Below are positions 27,286 through 37,638 of a stretch of DNA of 39,025 nt, in pieces. Position 1 is the first letter of the stretch; each line of letters starts with the position of its first letter. The translations under genes and the position numbers were made by a program. The notes below the pieces were generated by a model that worked only from the letters and a program-made list of their open reading frames with translations, was not told the origin of the DNA and did no database searches. The stretch covers positions 1 to 39,025 of the forward strand of contig CACIXL010000008.1 in assembly GCA_902590625.1 (NCBI GenBank), given 5' to 3'. The stretch is from an uncultured Pelagibacteraceae bacterium (GTDB taxonomy: Bacteria > Pseudomonadota > Alphaproteobacteria > Pelagibacterales > Pelagibacteraceae).

Positions 27286-27843
27286 TTAACTTTCTAACAT
27301 TTCTTGTTTGTATTTATTTAATTTATTTTTAATAGAGGTATCGATCATGAAGCTTCCAAGCTGAAGTTTTAATCCTCCAATAAGTTCTTTATCAACCTTA
27401 TAGTTAAACTTTATAGTTGAGCTTGTTGAAGAAGATAGTTCTTTACTTATACTTTCAAGTTCAGTTTCTGATAATTCTTTAGAGGATATTAAAGAAGCTT
27501 TAACTTCTCCTCTTTTTTTTGCACATAATTTTAAAAAACTATCAATAATTTTTTCAACAAAAAATATTCTTCTTTTTTCAATTAATAAAAACATAAAGTT
27601 TTTTAAATTTTTTGAAAAGTTGAGTTTTTCGGCTAATAGTTTTAATACGCTGTTTTGATTTTCTTTACTTTGAGTTGGATTATGAATGAAATTTTTTATT
27701 TCTAGGCTATTATGCAATAGAGAGGCAAAATTCTTAATGTCACTTTCTATCTTCTCTAATTCACTAGATTCTTGCGCTACTTCAAAAAGTGCGCGAGAGT
27801 ATCTTTCTGAAGTTTCTGTTGAGAAAGATTTATTTGTGCTCAT
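27286..27843 (-). CDS. atpH: F1 ATP synthase subunit delta (OSCP)
   Basis: 185 residues. The N-terminal helical domain has [15 protein letters not shown] near residue 12 and the C-terminal part has [27 protein letters not shown] near residues 148-174, the conserved OSCP/delta signature. It links F1 to the peripheral stalk. It is first in the F1 operon. The F0 genes are not here, which is normal for alphaproteobacteria, where F0 is a separate cluster. The upstream gap of 78 bases to priA is AT-rich and I could not pick a convincing promoter. Confidence 0.93.
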   Translation of the reverse strand: MSTNKSFSTETSERYSRALFEVAQESSELEKIESDIKNFASLLHNSLEIKNFIHNPTQSKENQNSVLKLLAEKLNFSKNLKNFMFLLIEKRRIFFVEKIIDSFLKLCAKKRGEVKASLISSKELSETELESISKELSSSTSSTIKFNYKVDKELIGGLKLQLGSFMIDTSIKNKLNKYKQEMLES

Positions 27844-27921
27844 TTTTTATTGAAGTTATAATGAAATAATGAGCGTTTCGTATCATAAGAGTTTATCTTG
27901 ATCAAGTTGCCAATTTAAATA

Positions 27922-29871
27922 TTATCCAAAATTTACAGGATCAACATCAACCGTAAGTTTAATTTTGCTTGAAATTTTCAATGAATTTAGAAGGTTAGAA
28001 ACCATTTTTTGCTTCAAGCTTTTCTCATTAAACCTAATTAATAATCTTGATCTAAATTTTTTTTTTATCTTAAGTAAAGGTGAATCTACGGGGCCCATAA
28101 TTTCTAAACCATTAATCTTATTAAGACGTGTTTTAATTTCTCTAGCACCCTCAATACTTAAAGATTGATTATTAGCTGATATGATTATTGCGATTAGTCT
28201 ACAAAAAGGAGGGAGGGAGTTTTCTTTTCTCAAAATAAGCTCTTTTTTTAAAATTTCATCAGGATTGTTTTTTATTAATTCATTTAAAGTAATGTTCTCT
28301 GGAGATAATGTTTGATAAACAATCAAAGACTCAGAACTAAATCTGCCAGCTCTTCCGCTTAATTGATTATACAATTGAATATTTTTTTCAGTAGTTCTCA
28401 AGTCGTAACCTCTTCCCGAAAAATCTGCATCAATTACAACTATACAATTTAGATTAGGAAAGTTAAAACCTTTTGAAATCATCTGAGTTCCAACTAAAAT
28501 GTCTACCTGATTATTTCTGATTCTGCTAAACAACGAATTAGTGTGATCTTTTTTTTTCATATAATCACTTGAAAAAATTTCTATTTTGCTTGCAGGAAAT
28601 AATTTACTTACTTCCTCATAAATTTTTTCAACACCCGGCCCGTACATAATAAAATCACAATTTTTTTCATCTTTGCATTTATTAGATATTTTTTTTTCAG
28701 AAGAACAATGATGGCAGATAGCTTTATTTTTACTTTTATGAAATGTTAAATACATCGAACAATTATTACATATCTGTTTATATCCACAGTTTTTACAAAT
28801 TAGATATGGAGCATATCCCCTTCTATTTAAAAAAAATAAAACCTGTTCTTTTTTCTCAAGAAACTTTTTAACAATTTTAATACTCTCATCAGAAACAAAA
28901 GTATTTTTTATTTTTTTTAAATTTAAATTAACAATTTTTGTTTTTGGTAAAGGAAAGTTGTCATACCTTTTATTTATTTTAAAATGTCGAAATTTTTTAT
29001 TTTGAATATTATTAAAAGTTTCTAGCGATGGTATAGAGCTAACTAAATGTATCGGTATTTTTTCAAAAGAGGATCTGGCTATCGCCATATCTCTTGCGTG
29101 ATATATAACACCTTCATCTTGCTTGTAAGAAGTGTCATGTTCTTCATCAACAATTATAACTCCAAGTTTTTTAAAAGGTAAAAATAAAGAAGATCTTGCT
29201 CCAACTACTAGTTTAATATTATTATTAATTATGCCATCCCAAATAATTCTTTTATTTTTTGGTGTAATTTTTGAATGCCAAATTGCAGGTTCGAATCCAA
29301 AAAAATCGTAAAACCTTGATTTAAATTCATTAGTTAAAAAAATTTCAGGAAGTAAGACTAAAGCTTGCTTATTCTTAGACATAATTTTTTTTATTCTTTC
29401 AAAATATACAAGTGTTTTTCCTGAACCAGTTGTTCCTTGAAGGACAGAAACATCAAATCTATTATTTTTTAAATCTAAAAATTTTAAAGCATTATTCTGC
29501 TCTTGATTTAAGTTAAATTTTTTTGGTTTAGTTGCTCTTAGGTCAAATTTTTTATCATTTTTAATAAATAAATTTTTATTACCTCCAATAACCATTTTTA
29601 GAACAAGACCCATAGGCGTCACGTTATACATTGCAAACCATTGTATAAAATTAATAAAATTTTTATTTAATGAAATTTTACTAATTTTTTTATTAATATT
29701 TTTAATTTTTATATCCTGTGATACAAAACTTTCACCAGGCCATACAACACCGATCTCTTTATTTTTGCCAAAAGGAACTTCAACAATATCACCAGGAGTT
29801 AATTTTTGGTTATTGGTTTTGTATGTAAACGGAAAATTAAATATTTTAGGCAGCAATACTTGCGCTTTCAT
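27922..29871 (-). CDS. priA: Primosomal replication restart helicase PriA
   Basis: 649 residues from the ATG at 29871 (MKAQVLLPKIFNFPF, the family N-terminus). A longer reading to 29925 would run into lpd and is rejected. Helicase motifs are the Walker A GTTGSGKT near residue 163, DEEH near residue 240 and GTQMISKGFNFP near residue 460. Between motifs, a zinc-binding region has about eight cysteines (CKNCGYKQICNNC, CHHCSSEK and two more). It restarts stalled forks. It lies between lpd and atpH on the same strand, 28 bases after lpd. Confidence 0.94.
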   Translation of the reverse strand: MKAQVLLPKIFNFPFTYKTNNQKLTPGDIVEVPFGKNKEIGVVWPGESFVSQDIKIKNINKKISKISLNKNFINFIQWFAMYNVTPMGLVLKMVIGGNKNLFIKNDKKFDLRATKPKKFNLNQEQNNALKFLDLKNNRFDVSVLQGTTGSGKTLVYFERIKKIMSKNKQALVLLPEIFLTNEFKSRFYDFFGFEPAIWHSKITPKNKRIIWDGIINNNIKLVVGARSSLFLPFKKLGVIIVDEEHDTSYKQDEGVIYHARDMAIARSSFEKIPIHLVSSIPSLETFNNIQNKKFRHFKINKRYDNFPLPKTKIVNLNLKKIKNTFVSDESIKIVKKFLEKKEQVLFFLNRRGYAPYLICKNCGYKQICNNCSMYLTFHKSKNKAICHHCSSEKKISNKCKDEKNCDFIMYGPGVEKIYEEVSKLFPASKIEIFSSDYMKKKDHTNSLFSRIRNNQVDILVGTQMISKGFNFPNLNCIVVIDADFSGRGYDLRTTEKNIQLYNQLSGRAGRFSSESLIVYQTLSPENITLNELIKNNPDEILKKELILRKENSLPPFCRLIAIIISANNQSLSIEGAREIKTRLNKINGLEIMGPVDSPLLKIKKKFRSRLLIRFNEKSLKQKMVSNLLNSLKISSKIKLTVDVDPVNFG

Positions 29872-29899
29872 ATTTTGATAGTAGTTGAATTTTTTTTTT

Positions 29900-31306
29900 T
29901 TAAAAATGAATTGGTCTTTTATCAACAGCTAAAGCGGCCTCTTTAATAGCTTCTGTGTGTGTTGGGTGGGCATGGCAGGTTCTAGCAATATCTTCAGCAC
30001 TCGCACCAAATTCCATTGCTAACGCCATTTCCGCTATCATATCTCCACAATGTGGTCCGATGATATGAACGCCCAAAACTTTATCAGTTTTACTGTCAGC
30101 CAGTATTTTGACAAAACCCTCGGTTTCATTATTAACTTTTGCTCTTGAGTTAGCAAGAAAAGGGAATTTTCCTGTTTTATAAGATATCTTTTCTTCCTTT
30201 AATTGTTCCTCTGTTTTACCAACAGTAGCTACCTCTGGAGATGTATAAACAACTCCAGGAATTACATCGTAATTAACGTGTCCTGCTTGACCTGCAAGGA
30301 TTTCAGCTACTGCAATACCTTCCTCTTCTGCTTTATGAGCCAGCATTGGTCCTTTAATTACATCTCCTATTGCATAAATATTGTTTACCGAAGTTTGCAA
30401 TTTGTTATTTACTTCTATCCTCCCTTTACTATCTTTTTTAATTCCTACTTTTGAAAGGTTTAATCCTTCAGTGTAAGGTTTTCTTCCAACTGATACTAGA
30501 ACCTTGTCAACTTCTAAAACTTCTTTTTTTTTATTTTTAACATTAGTGTAAGAAATTAAAACAGACTTACCTTTATCTTCAACGGATTCAACTTTTGATC
30601 CCATTTTGAATTTAATTCCTTGTTTAGATAATATTTTTTGAAATTCATTTGAAATTTCCCTATCCATTCCAGGAGTGATAAAATCTAAATACTCAATTAC
30701 AGTTACATCAGATCCTAATCTTGACCAAACTGATCCCATTTCTAAGCCAATGTAGCCCCCTCCAATAATAGCTAACTTATTTGGTACTTTATCGAAAGAT
30801 AATGCACCAGTTGAGGAAACAACATTTTTTTCATTGATCTCAATGCCAGGTAATGAAGATACTGTTGAGCCTGTAGCAATAACAATGTTTTTAGATTTGA
30901 TGTTAGTTCTTTTGTTGTTGCTTTCATAAACAACAATATCATTTTTGGAAAGAAGAACTCCTTTACCTTTGAAATAATTAACTTTGTTTTTCTTAAATAA
31001 AAATTCAACTCCTTTAGTTAAAACTTGGATAGATTTGTTTTTATTTGACATCATTTTTTCAATATTCAATTTAATGCCATCAATTTCTATACCTTGTTGG
31101 TTGAAATCTTTCTTAGCTTTATTAAAATTTTCTGATAAATTTAACAAGCTTTTAGAGGGTATACACCCAACATTAAGACAAGTTCCACCTAAGGCGCCTC
31201 TTGACTCAACACAGGCTGTTTTAAAACCAAGTTGTGCTGCTCTTATTGCGCATACGTATCCACCAGGTCCACCACCAATTACGACTAGATCAAAATTATT
31301 TTCCAT
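29900..31306 (-). CDS. lpd: Dihydrolipoyl dehydrogenase (E3)
   Basis: 468 residues. The FAD-binding GGGPGGYVCAIRAAQLG is at residues 11-27, the redox disulfide Cys43-Cys48 in GGTCLNVGCIPSK, the NAD-binding GGGYIGLEMGSVW near residue 188, and the active-site His447-Pro-Thr-His-Thr-Glu452 near the C-terminus. It reoxidises lipoamide for the 2-oxoglutarate complex encoded just upstream, and may serve other 2-oxoacid complexes. Spacing to sucB is two bases. Confidence 0.97.
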   Translation of the reverse strand: MENNFDLVVIGGGPGGYVCAIRAAQLGFKTACVESRGALGGTCLNVGCIPSKSLLNLSENFNKAKKDFNQQGIEIDGIKLNIEKMMSNKNKSIQVLTKGVEFLFKKNKVNYFKGKGVLLSKNDIVVYESNNKRTNIKSKNIVIATGSTVSSLPGIEINEKNVVSSTGALSFDKVPNKLAIIGGGYIGLEMGSVWSRLGSDVTVIEYLDFITPGMDREISNEFQKILSKQGIKFKMGSKVESVEDKGKSVLISYTNVKNKKKEVLEVDKVLVSVGRKPYTEGLNLSKVGIKKDSKGRIEVNNKLQTSVNNIYAIGDVIKGPMLAHKAEEEGIAVAEILAGQAGHVNYDVIPGVVYTSPEVATVGKTEEQLKEEKISYKTGKFPFLANSRAKVNNETEGFVKILADSKTDKVLGVHIIGPHCGDMIAEMALAMEFGASAEDIARTCHAHPTHTEAIKEAALAVDKRPIHF

Positions 31307-31308
31307 TA

Positions 31309-32601
31309 TTAAATATTCAAAAAGAGTCTCTTAGGTTGTTCTAGGGACTCTTTTACTATTTTTAAAAAAGATACAGCTTCTTTCCCATCAATTATTCTAT
31401 GATCATAAGATAAAGCTAAGTACATTATTGGTCTCACTTCAACTTTACCATCTACTACTACAGGTCTTTGAATAATATTATGCATTCCCAAGACTGCAGA
31501 TTGTGGAGGATTTAATATTGGAGTAGAAAGCATTGATCCATAAATTCCACCATTTGTAATCGTAAATGTTCCACCTTGTAAATCCTCTATTGTAATTTTT
31601 CCTTCTCTAGCTTTTTGCCCTAGTAAACCAATATTTTTTTCAATATCAGCAAAAGACATTTCATCAGTTTCTCTTAAAACTGGAACAACTAAGCCCCTAT
31701 CGGTACCTACAGCGATGCTTATGTTGTAATAATTCTTATAAACAATTTCTTCGTTTTGTATTTCAGCATTAATAGATGGATAGTTTTTTAGTCCTATAAC
31801 ACAAGCTTTAACAAAAAAAGACATGAAGCCTAACTTCACTTCATATTTTTTTTGAAAATCATCTTTATATTGACTTCTCATTGAAATTACCTCGCTCATA
31901 TCGACTTCATTAAATGTTGTAAGCATTGCAGCATTTTCTTGAGCTTCTTTTAATCTCTTAGCAATAGTCAATCTTAGTCTAGTCATCTTAACTCTTTCTT
32001 CAGGACCATGTTTGATTTTTCTTTCAGATGGCGCCGGTCTAGATCCCATCAAGCTCATTACATCCTCTTTTAAAACTAAACCATTTTTTCCAGTTCCTTC
32101 CACACCACTTAAATCTACTTTAGCTTCGCTGGCCATTTTTCTTGCAGCTGGTGAAATATTTCTCTCCATTTTTTTTGGTATTTTTTCTTCATAAATTTGC
32201 TCTAGAATGAGTGGTTCCTCTTTATCTAATTTAAGCACAGTTTCTTTTTTAATATTTTTTTTAACAATTTTTTCTTTATCAAAAAGTTTTGTTTTGCTTT
32301 CATTAATCTTTTTATTTGGTGGACTATAATTATTTACTTCTTTACTCTCTTCTACTGCGCTCGCGGAATCACCTACAGTTCCTAATAAAGATCCAACGTT
32401 AACAGTTTCGCCTTCTTTAACTGCAATACTTTCTAACATTCCATTTATTGGAGAGGGAACTTCAACGTTTACTTTATCTGTCTCTAATTCTACAATCGGT
32501 TCATCTGCTAAAACTTTATCACCTTTTGATTTTAGCCATTTTGAAATCGTTGCCTCTGTGACTGACTCACCTAGTGTTGGAACTTTAATTTTTTCTGACA
32601 T
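31309..32601 (-). CDS. sucB: 2-oxoglutarate dehydrogenase E2 (dihydrolipoyl succinyltransferase)
   Basis: 430 residues. A single lipoyl domain covers residues 2-75, with the lipoylated Lys43 in [13 protein letters not shown] charged linker follows, then an E3-binding domain near residues 145-180 ([25 protein letters not shown]). The catalytic domain ends with SYDHRIIDG (His401, Asp405). It transfers the succinyl group to CoA. It is directly adjacent to sucA with no spacer. Confidence 0.97.
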   Translation of the reverse strand: MSEKIKVPTLGESVTEATISKWLKSKGDKVLADEPIVELETDKVNVEVPSPINGMLESIAVKEGETVNVGSLLGTVGDSASAVEESKEVNNYSPPNKKINESKTKLFDKEKIVKKNIKKETVLKLDKEEPLILEQIYEEKIPKKMERNISPAARKMASEAKVDLSGVEGTGKNGLVLKEDVMSLMGSRPAPSERKIKHGPEERVKMTRLRLTIAKRLKEAQENAAMLTTFNEVDMSEVISMRSQYKDDFQKKYEVKLGFMSFFVKACVIGLKNYPSINAEIQNEEIVYKNYYNISIAVGTDRGLVVPVLRETDEMSFADIEKNIGLLGQKAREGKITIEDLQGGTFTITNGGIYGSMLSTPILNPPQSAVLGMHNIIQRPVVVDGKVEVRPIMYLALSYDHRIIDGKEAVSFLKIVKESLEQPKRLFLNI

Positions 32602-35493
32602 TTAGTGTTTAAGTATCTTTTCTAATATTTCTTTTTGTTGTGCAAGATGTTTGTTTAGATTTCCAGTCGCAGTTGAGGAAGCTGCTTTTCTACCAACATA
32701 TTTAACAGTTTTATCACCAAAATTAACTATTTCTAATGTTCGATCAATATAGTTTCTTACCGTATTCCAGGCACCCATATTTTTAGGTTCTTCTTGACAC
32801 CAAATAAATTGTGCTTTGGTGTATCTTTTCAAAATATTTGCTAATGTTTTAGCAGGAAATGGGTACAGTTGTTCAACTCTAATAAATGTAACAGTGTCGT
32901 TTTTATATTTTTCTCTAGCTTCAATTAAATCATAATAAATCTTACCAGAACACATCACCACTTTTTTAATTTTATTGTCCCTTTTTTTTAATTCTAATAA
33001 ATTTTTTACCTTAGAGTATGCATCATCTTCTAAAATTCTGTGAAATGTACTTTTTTTTGAAAATTCTGAAATATCCGAGATGCATTTTTTATGTCTTAAT
33101 AAGGATTTTGGTGTCATAACAACTAATGGTTTTCTAAATTCTCTGTGCATTTGCCTTCTTAAAACATGAAAATAATTTGAAGGTGTTGTGCAATTAACCA
33201 CTTGAATGTTTTCACCTGCACATAATTGTAAAAACCTTTCTAGCCTAGCTGATGAATGCTCTGGTCCTTGACCTTCGTAACCGTGCGGTAATAACATTAC
33301 CAGTCCGCTAGCTCTACCCCATTTTGACTCTCCGGATGAAATAAACTGATCAATTATAATTTGAGCACCATTCGCAAAATCTCCAAACTGTGCCTCCCAT
33401 AAAACTAAAGTTTCTGGTTCCGAAAGTGAATAGCCAAATTCAAATCCTAAAACTGCTAATTCAGATAGAAGGCTATCAATAATTTCAAAGCTTTTTTGCT
33501 TATTAGAAATATTATTTAATGGAATATACCTTTGGTGATTATCCTGATTTCTTAATACAGCGTGTCTTTGACTAAAGGTACCTCTGCCTGAGTCTTGTCC
33601 TGATAGCCTTACCGAAAATCCTTCAGTAAGTAGTGTTCCAAAAGCTAAACTTTCTGCAGTTGACCAATCAATAGATTTTCCTTCCTTAATGATATTATTT
33701 CTTTGATCAAATATTTTCTTCAAAGTTTTGTGAACACTAAAATCTACAGGTATTGATGAAATTTTTTTACCAATATCTATTAATTTATTTTTATCAACTC
33801 CGCTTACACCTCTCTTATCTTTTCCAAGACCTGGTTTAAATCTTGACCATGCGCCATCAAACCATTTTAACTCTGATTTGTAATTTTTTGATGACGTAAA
33901 TTCTTGTTCTAAAAAATTTTTAAACTTAGTCTTCTCGTTATGAAGGTCTTTTTCGGAAGTTAATCCTTCCTCGCTTAATTTTTTTCCATAAATAGTAAGG
34001 GTAGTAGGATGAGATCTAATTTTTTTATACATTATTGGTTGAGTAAAAGATGGTTCATCTCCCTCATTATGTCCAAATCTTCTGTAACAAACCATATCGA
34101 TCACAACGTCTCTATTAAATTTTTGTCTATACTCAGTTGCAATTTTTGCACAATGTACAACTGCTTCAGGATCATCCCCGTTAACATGAAATATTGGAGC
34201 TTGAGCAATTTTTGCAACATCCGATGGATATGGTGAAGATCTTGCAAATCTTGGAGCTGTAGTAAAGCCTATTTGGTTATTTACAATTATGTGTATTGTT
34301 CCTCCAATGTTGTGACCCGGAAGACCTGACATAGCGAAACACTCAGCAACAATTCCTTGGCCTGCAAAGGCTGCATCACCATGCATTAAAACTGGAATAA
34401 CTTTTTTTCTATATTTATCTTTATGAAAAAATTGTTTTGCACGAACCTGTCCAAGCACAACTGGGTTTACGGCTTCTAGGTGAGAAGGATTATCTGTAAG
34501 ACTTATGTGTACAGAGTTACCGTCAAATTCTCGGTTGGATGAGGCACCAAGGTGATATTTGACGTCTCCTTCAAAATCTTTACTCGTATTAGCCGTCTTT
34601 CCAAAAAACTCATTAAATATTGCTTTAAAAGGTTTTCCCATAACGTTTGCTAAAACATTCAACCTTCCACGATGAGGCATTCCAATTTTTATTTCTTTCG
34701 CTCCTAAGTTTCCGCCTCTTTTTATAATTTGCTCAAGCGCAGGAATTAATGATTCTCCCCCATCTAATCCAAATCTTTTTGTACCTACAAATTTAACGTG
34801 TAAATATTTTTCAAAACCTTCTGCCTGAATAATTTTATTCAGTATGGCTTTCTTGCCATTATCAGTAAAAGTTATATCCTTTTCTGGTCCTTCAATTCTG
34901 TCTCTTATCCAAGATTTTTCATCTGGATCACCCATATGCATAAATTCATAACCTATGTTTGAACAATAAGTTTTTTTTAAAATTTTTAATATTTGATTTA
35001 AATCTGCGTACTGAAGTCCAAGAACACCATCTAAAAATATACTTCTATTATAATCATTTTTAGTAAATCCATAGCTTTCAGGTTTAAGTTCAGGATGTTC
35101 TTCTTTTTTTTGTATAGATAATGGGTCCAAATTGGCTATAAGGTGACCTCTAATTCTATAAGCTCTTATGAGCATAATAGCTCTCACGGAGTCTTTTGAA
35201 GCTTGTTTAACTGACAGTGAATTTAAATCTTTTGAAACACCTTCCTCATTAAGGTTTTTTTTATAATTATTTTTAGGTTTAATATTTTTTTTGGCTGGTG
35301 ACCAGCTAGGCCCTTTTAAATCGTCATAAATTAATTTTTCATTATCACTTAGTCCTTCAAAGAATTCTCTCCAACTTTCAGGCAGAGAGTCTGGATCTGA
35401 AATATAATCAGCATAAAATTCGTTAATAAATTCAGAATTGTTGCCTGCTAAAAATGACGTTTTTTTATATATATTATTATTAGAAGATGACAT
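32602..35493 (-). CDS. sucA: 2-oxoglutarate dehydrogenase E1
   Basis: 963 residues, full length. The N-terminal E2-binding segment resembles SFLAGNNSEFINEFYADY. Other landmarks are KRFGLDGGESLIPALE near residue 240, KIGMPHRGRLNVLANVMGK near residue 270, HGDAAFAGQGIVAECF near residue 373 and RRFGHNEGDEPSFTQP near residue 470 (thiamine diphosphate region). ALRNQDNHQRYIPLN is preceded by the SGQDSGRGTFSQRHAVL signature near residue 635. It decarboxylates 2-oxoglutarate. It follows sucD after 33 bases, giving the order sucC-sucD-sucA-sucB-lpd. Confidence 0.98.
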   Translation of the reverse strand: MSSSNNNIYKKTSFLAGNNSEFINEFYADYISDPDSLPESWREFFEGLSDNEKLIYDDLKGPSWSPAKKNIKPKNNYKKNLNEEGVSKDLNSLSVKQASKDSVRAIMLIRAYRIRGHLIANLDPLSIQKKEEHPELKPESYGFTKNDYNRSIFLDGVLGLQYADLNQILKILKKTYCSNIGYEFMHMGDPDEKSWIRDRIEGPEKDITFTDNGKKAILNKIIQAEGFEKYLHVKFVGTKRFGLDGGESLIPALEQIIKRGGNLGAKEIKIGMPHRGRLNVLANVMGKPFKAIFNEFFGKTANTSKDFEGDVKYHLGASSNREFDGNSVHISLTDNPSHLEAVNPVVLGQVRAKQFFHKDKYRKKVIPVLMHGDAAFAGQGIVAECFAMSGLPGHNIGGTIHIIVNNQIGFTTAPRFARSSPYPSDVAKIAQAPIFHVNGDDPEAVVHCAKIATEYRQKFNRDVVIDMVCYRRFGHNEGDEPSFTQPIMYKKIRSHPTTLTIYGKKLSEEGLTSEKDLHNEKTKFKNFLEQEFTSSKNYKSELKWFDGAWSRFKPGLGKDKRGVSGVDKNKLIDIGKKISSIPVDFSVHKTLKKIFDQRNNIIKEGKSIDWSTAESLAFGTLLTEGFSVRLSGQDSGRGTFSQRHAVLRNQDNHQRYIPLNNISNKQKSFEIIDSLLSELAVLGFEFGYSLSEPETLVLWEAQFGDFANGAQIIIDQFISSGESKWGRASGLVMLLPHGYEGQGPEHSSARLERFLQLCAGENIQVVNCTTPSNYFHVLRRQMHREFRKPLVVMTPKSLLRHKKCISDISEFSKKSTFHRILEDDAYSKVKNLLELKKRDNKIKKVVMCSGKIYYDLIEAREKYKNDTVTFIRVEQLYPFPAKTLANILKRYTKAQFIWCQEEPKNMGAWNTVRNYIDRTLEIVNFGDKTVKYVGRKAASSTATGNLNKHLAQQKEILEKILKH

Positions 35494-35526
35494 TCAAAAA
35501 TTTATTTTAACACAAATTAAAAAAAA

Positions 35527-36401
35527 TCAACCATTTAGTTTTTGATAAAGTGTTTTTCCTATATCTGCCGGAGATTTTGAAATCACTATATCAGCAGATT
35601 TCATGATTTCTATTTTATCCTCAGCTCCTCCTTTTCCTCCTGATATTATAGCTCCAGCATGACCCATTCTCCTGCCTGGAGGTGCTGTTAAACCAGCAAT
35701 AAAACCTACCACGGGTTTTTTGATTTTTTCCTTTTTTAAAAACTCTGCAGCTTCTTCTTCGGCTGTACCTCCGATTTCTCCAATCATTACTATAGATTTT
35801 GTTTCATTATCTTTAAGAAAAAGTTCAAGACAATCTATAAAGTTTGTTCCATTAATTGGGTCACCACCAATTCCAATGCAAGTTGATTGGCCCATACCGT
35901 TTGCAGAAGTTTGAGCAACTGCCTCATAAGTTAAGGTTCCAGATCTTGAAACTATTCCAACTGATCCTTTTTTATGAATATTACCAGGCATAATGCCAAT
36001 TTTACACTCATTTGGAGTTATTATTCCAGGGCAATTAGGACCTATTAATCTCGAACTACTTTTATTCAAGATTTTTTTTACTCTTAACATATCTAGGATT
36101 GGTATTCCTTCAGTAATACAGACAATTAATTCAATTTTTGCCTCTATAGCCTCGATTATTGCTGCTCCAGCAAATTTTGGTGGCACATAAATCATTGTGG
36201 CATCCGCTGAGGTCTTCTCCTTTGCTTCTTGAACTGTGTCAAATACTGGTAAATTCAAATTTTTTTGACCTCCTTTTTTGGTGTGACACCACCAACTAAT
36301 TTGGTGCCATATTTTAAAGCCTGCTCTGAGTGGAATGTACCATGTGTTCCAGTGAAACCTTGGCATATTACTTTTGTATTTTTGTTAATTAGAATTGACA
36401 T
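35527..36401 (-). CDS. sucD: Succinyl-CoA synthetase subunit alpha, with a one-base frame break
   Basis: The gene reads in two frames. From the ATG at 36401 (overlapping the sucC stop as TAATG) the first 43 codons give a typical SucD start: [20 protein letters not shown] and then [10 protein letters not shown]. The frame then stops at TGA 36257-36255. The rest, from [14 protein letters not shown] on, is in the -1 frame and runs to 35527. It includes [37 protein letters not shown] and the phospho-histidine in GHAGAI. The break is at a run of six As (seven expected) forming A AAA AAG. Joined, it makes 291 residues, the usual SucD length. It is either a base-call or indel error, or recoding. Confidence 0.88.
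36273..36279 (-). other. sucD: Slippery heptamer A AAA AAG at the sucD frame break
   Basis: In the zero frame the codons are CCA AAA AAG GAG, so the heptamer is in the X XXY YYZ phase known from the dnaX -1 frameshift site. A -1 slip here yields P-K-K-G-G-Q-K-N, exactly the expected SucD protein. The same picture would result from one missing A in a homopolymer, so the site is a candidate only. Confidence 0.45.
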
Positions 36402-37564
36402 TATTTTATTGCCTCAACAATTTTTTTAGCCGCATCATTAAGGTCTGCAGCTGATAAAATTTTTAAATTAGATTTATCTAATATTTCTTTTCCCTCTTTG
36501 AAATTGGTGCCCGCAAGTCTTACAACTAATGGAACGGATAAGTTAATCTCATTTGCTGCCTCTACAACTCCTTGTGCAAGTACATCACATCTCATAATTC
36601 CTCCAAATATATTAATAAGAATTCCTTTAACACTCTTATCAGAGAGAATTAATTTAAAAGCTGCTGCGACCTTTTCTTTTGTAGCGCCACCTCCAACATC
36701 TAAAAAATTAGCGGGCTCTTTTCCATATAATTTTATTATATCCATGGTTGCCATTGCTAAACCAGCACCATTAACCATGCATCCAATAGAACCATTCAAC
36801 TTAATATATGCCAAGTCATATTTACTCGCCTCGATTTCTGCTGGCTCTTCCTCATTTAAATCTCTTAATTTTAATATCTCTGGCTGTCTAAAAATTGCAT
36901 TATCATCAAAATTCATTTTAGCATCTAAGCAAATTATTTTTTGTTCCTTTGTTACTATTAAAGGATTGATCTCTATTAAACTTGCATCTTTTTCTAAAAG
37001 AATTTTATATAAAGACTTAATAAGTTTAAAAGCTATTGACTTTTGTTCTTTATCAAATTCAAATATAGAGATGATATTATCAATCTCTCTTTCATTGGGC
37101 CCTTCTTTGGTAAAATCAATTTTATTTGTAATAATTTTATCTGGATTTTCTTTTGCGACTTTCTCTATATCCATTCCGCCTTCTTTACTACTAATAAAGG
37201 CTATTTTTGATGACTCTCTATCGATTAAACATGATAAATAAAATTCTTTTTCTATGGTTGATGCTTCTTCTATGTATAGTCTTTCAACTTTTTTTCCTTC
37301 AGGTCCTGTTTGGTGGGTAACTAAGGTTTTGCCAAACATTTTTTTTGCTTGTGATTCTAATTCTTTAACATCTTTAATTAACTTTACACCTCCGGCTTTC
37401 CCTCTACCACCAGCATGAATTTGAGCTTTTAACACAAATTCTTTACCTCTTAATTGGCTCACTTTTTCTTTAATTTCATCTGCTGAAAATACCACTATTC
37501 CATTCGAAACAGGTGCTCCAAATTCTTTCAGGATTTCTTTCGCTTGATGTTCATGAATATTCAT
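36401..37564 (-). CDS. sucC: Succinyl-CoA synthetase subunit beta (ADP-forming)
   Basis: 387 residues. The ATP-grasp N-terminus has [19 protein letters not shown], and [16 protein letters not shown] near residues 46-61 binds nucleotide. [10 protein letters not shown] near residue 197 and [21 protein letters not shown] near residue 255 follow, and the C-terminal CoA-ligase part has [10 protein letters not shown] near residue 318. With SucD it converts succinyl-CoA to succinate with ATP formation. It is the first gene of a minus-strand run of eleven genes to atpC. Confidence 0.97.
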   Translation of the reverse strand: MNIHEHQAKEILKEFGAPVSNGIVVFSADEIKEKVSQLRGKEFVLKAQIHAGGRGKAGGVKLIKDVKELESQAKKMFGKTLVTHQTGPEGKKVERLYIEEASTIEKEFYLSCLIDRESSKIAFISSKEGGMDIEKVAKENPDKIITNKIDFTKEGPNEREIDNIISIFEFDKEQKSIAFKLIKSLYKILLEKDASLIEINPLIVTKEQKIICLDAKMNFDDNAIFRQPEILKLRDLNEEEPAEIEASKYDLAYIKLNGSIGCMVNGAGLAMATMDIIKLYGKEPANFLDVGGGATKEKVAAAFKLILSDKSVKGILINIFGGIMRCDVLAQGVVEAANEINLSVPLVVRLAGTNFKEGKEILDKSNLKILSAADLNDAAKKIVEAIK

Positions 37565-37638
37565 TAATAGGATGAATTATATATATATTTTAATTAAATT
37601 ATTCTATTAAATTCTTTTTTCTTTTATAGTGATTTATT

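Noticed and set aside
27897-27906. Palindrome CTTGATCAAG upstream of atpH
   Set aside because: A single 10-base palindrome, no promoter element in register and no second copy; too weak to call an operator.
29872-29925. N-terminal extension of PriA into the lpd end
   Set aside because: The Lys/Phe-rich leader is not family-like; MKAQVLLP at 29871 matches the PriA start.
35527-36366. A stand-alone 279-residue SucD starting at 36366
   Set aside because: Its first 31 residues are the out-of-frame reading of the true SucD N-terminus; the correct start is 36401 with a frame shift.
36498-37241. 247-codon plus-strand open frame
   Set aside because: It lies antisense inside sucC, whose protein is unmistakable; the Ser/Ala/Ile-rich translation is a reverse-frame shadow.
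37565-37638. Promoter pair in the sucC/glycosyltransferase gap
   Set aside because: TATATATAAT-like stretches occur on both strands, but no -35 hexamer at proper spacing could be picked; nearly all of the 74 bases are A or T.
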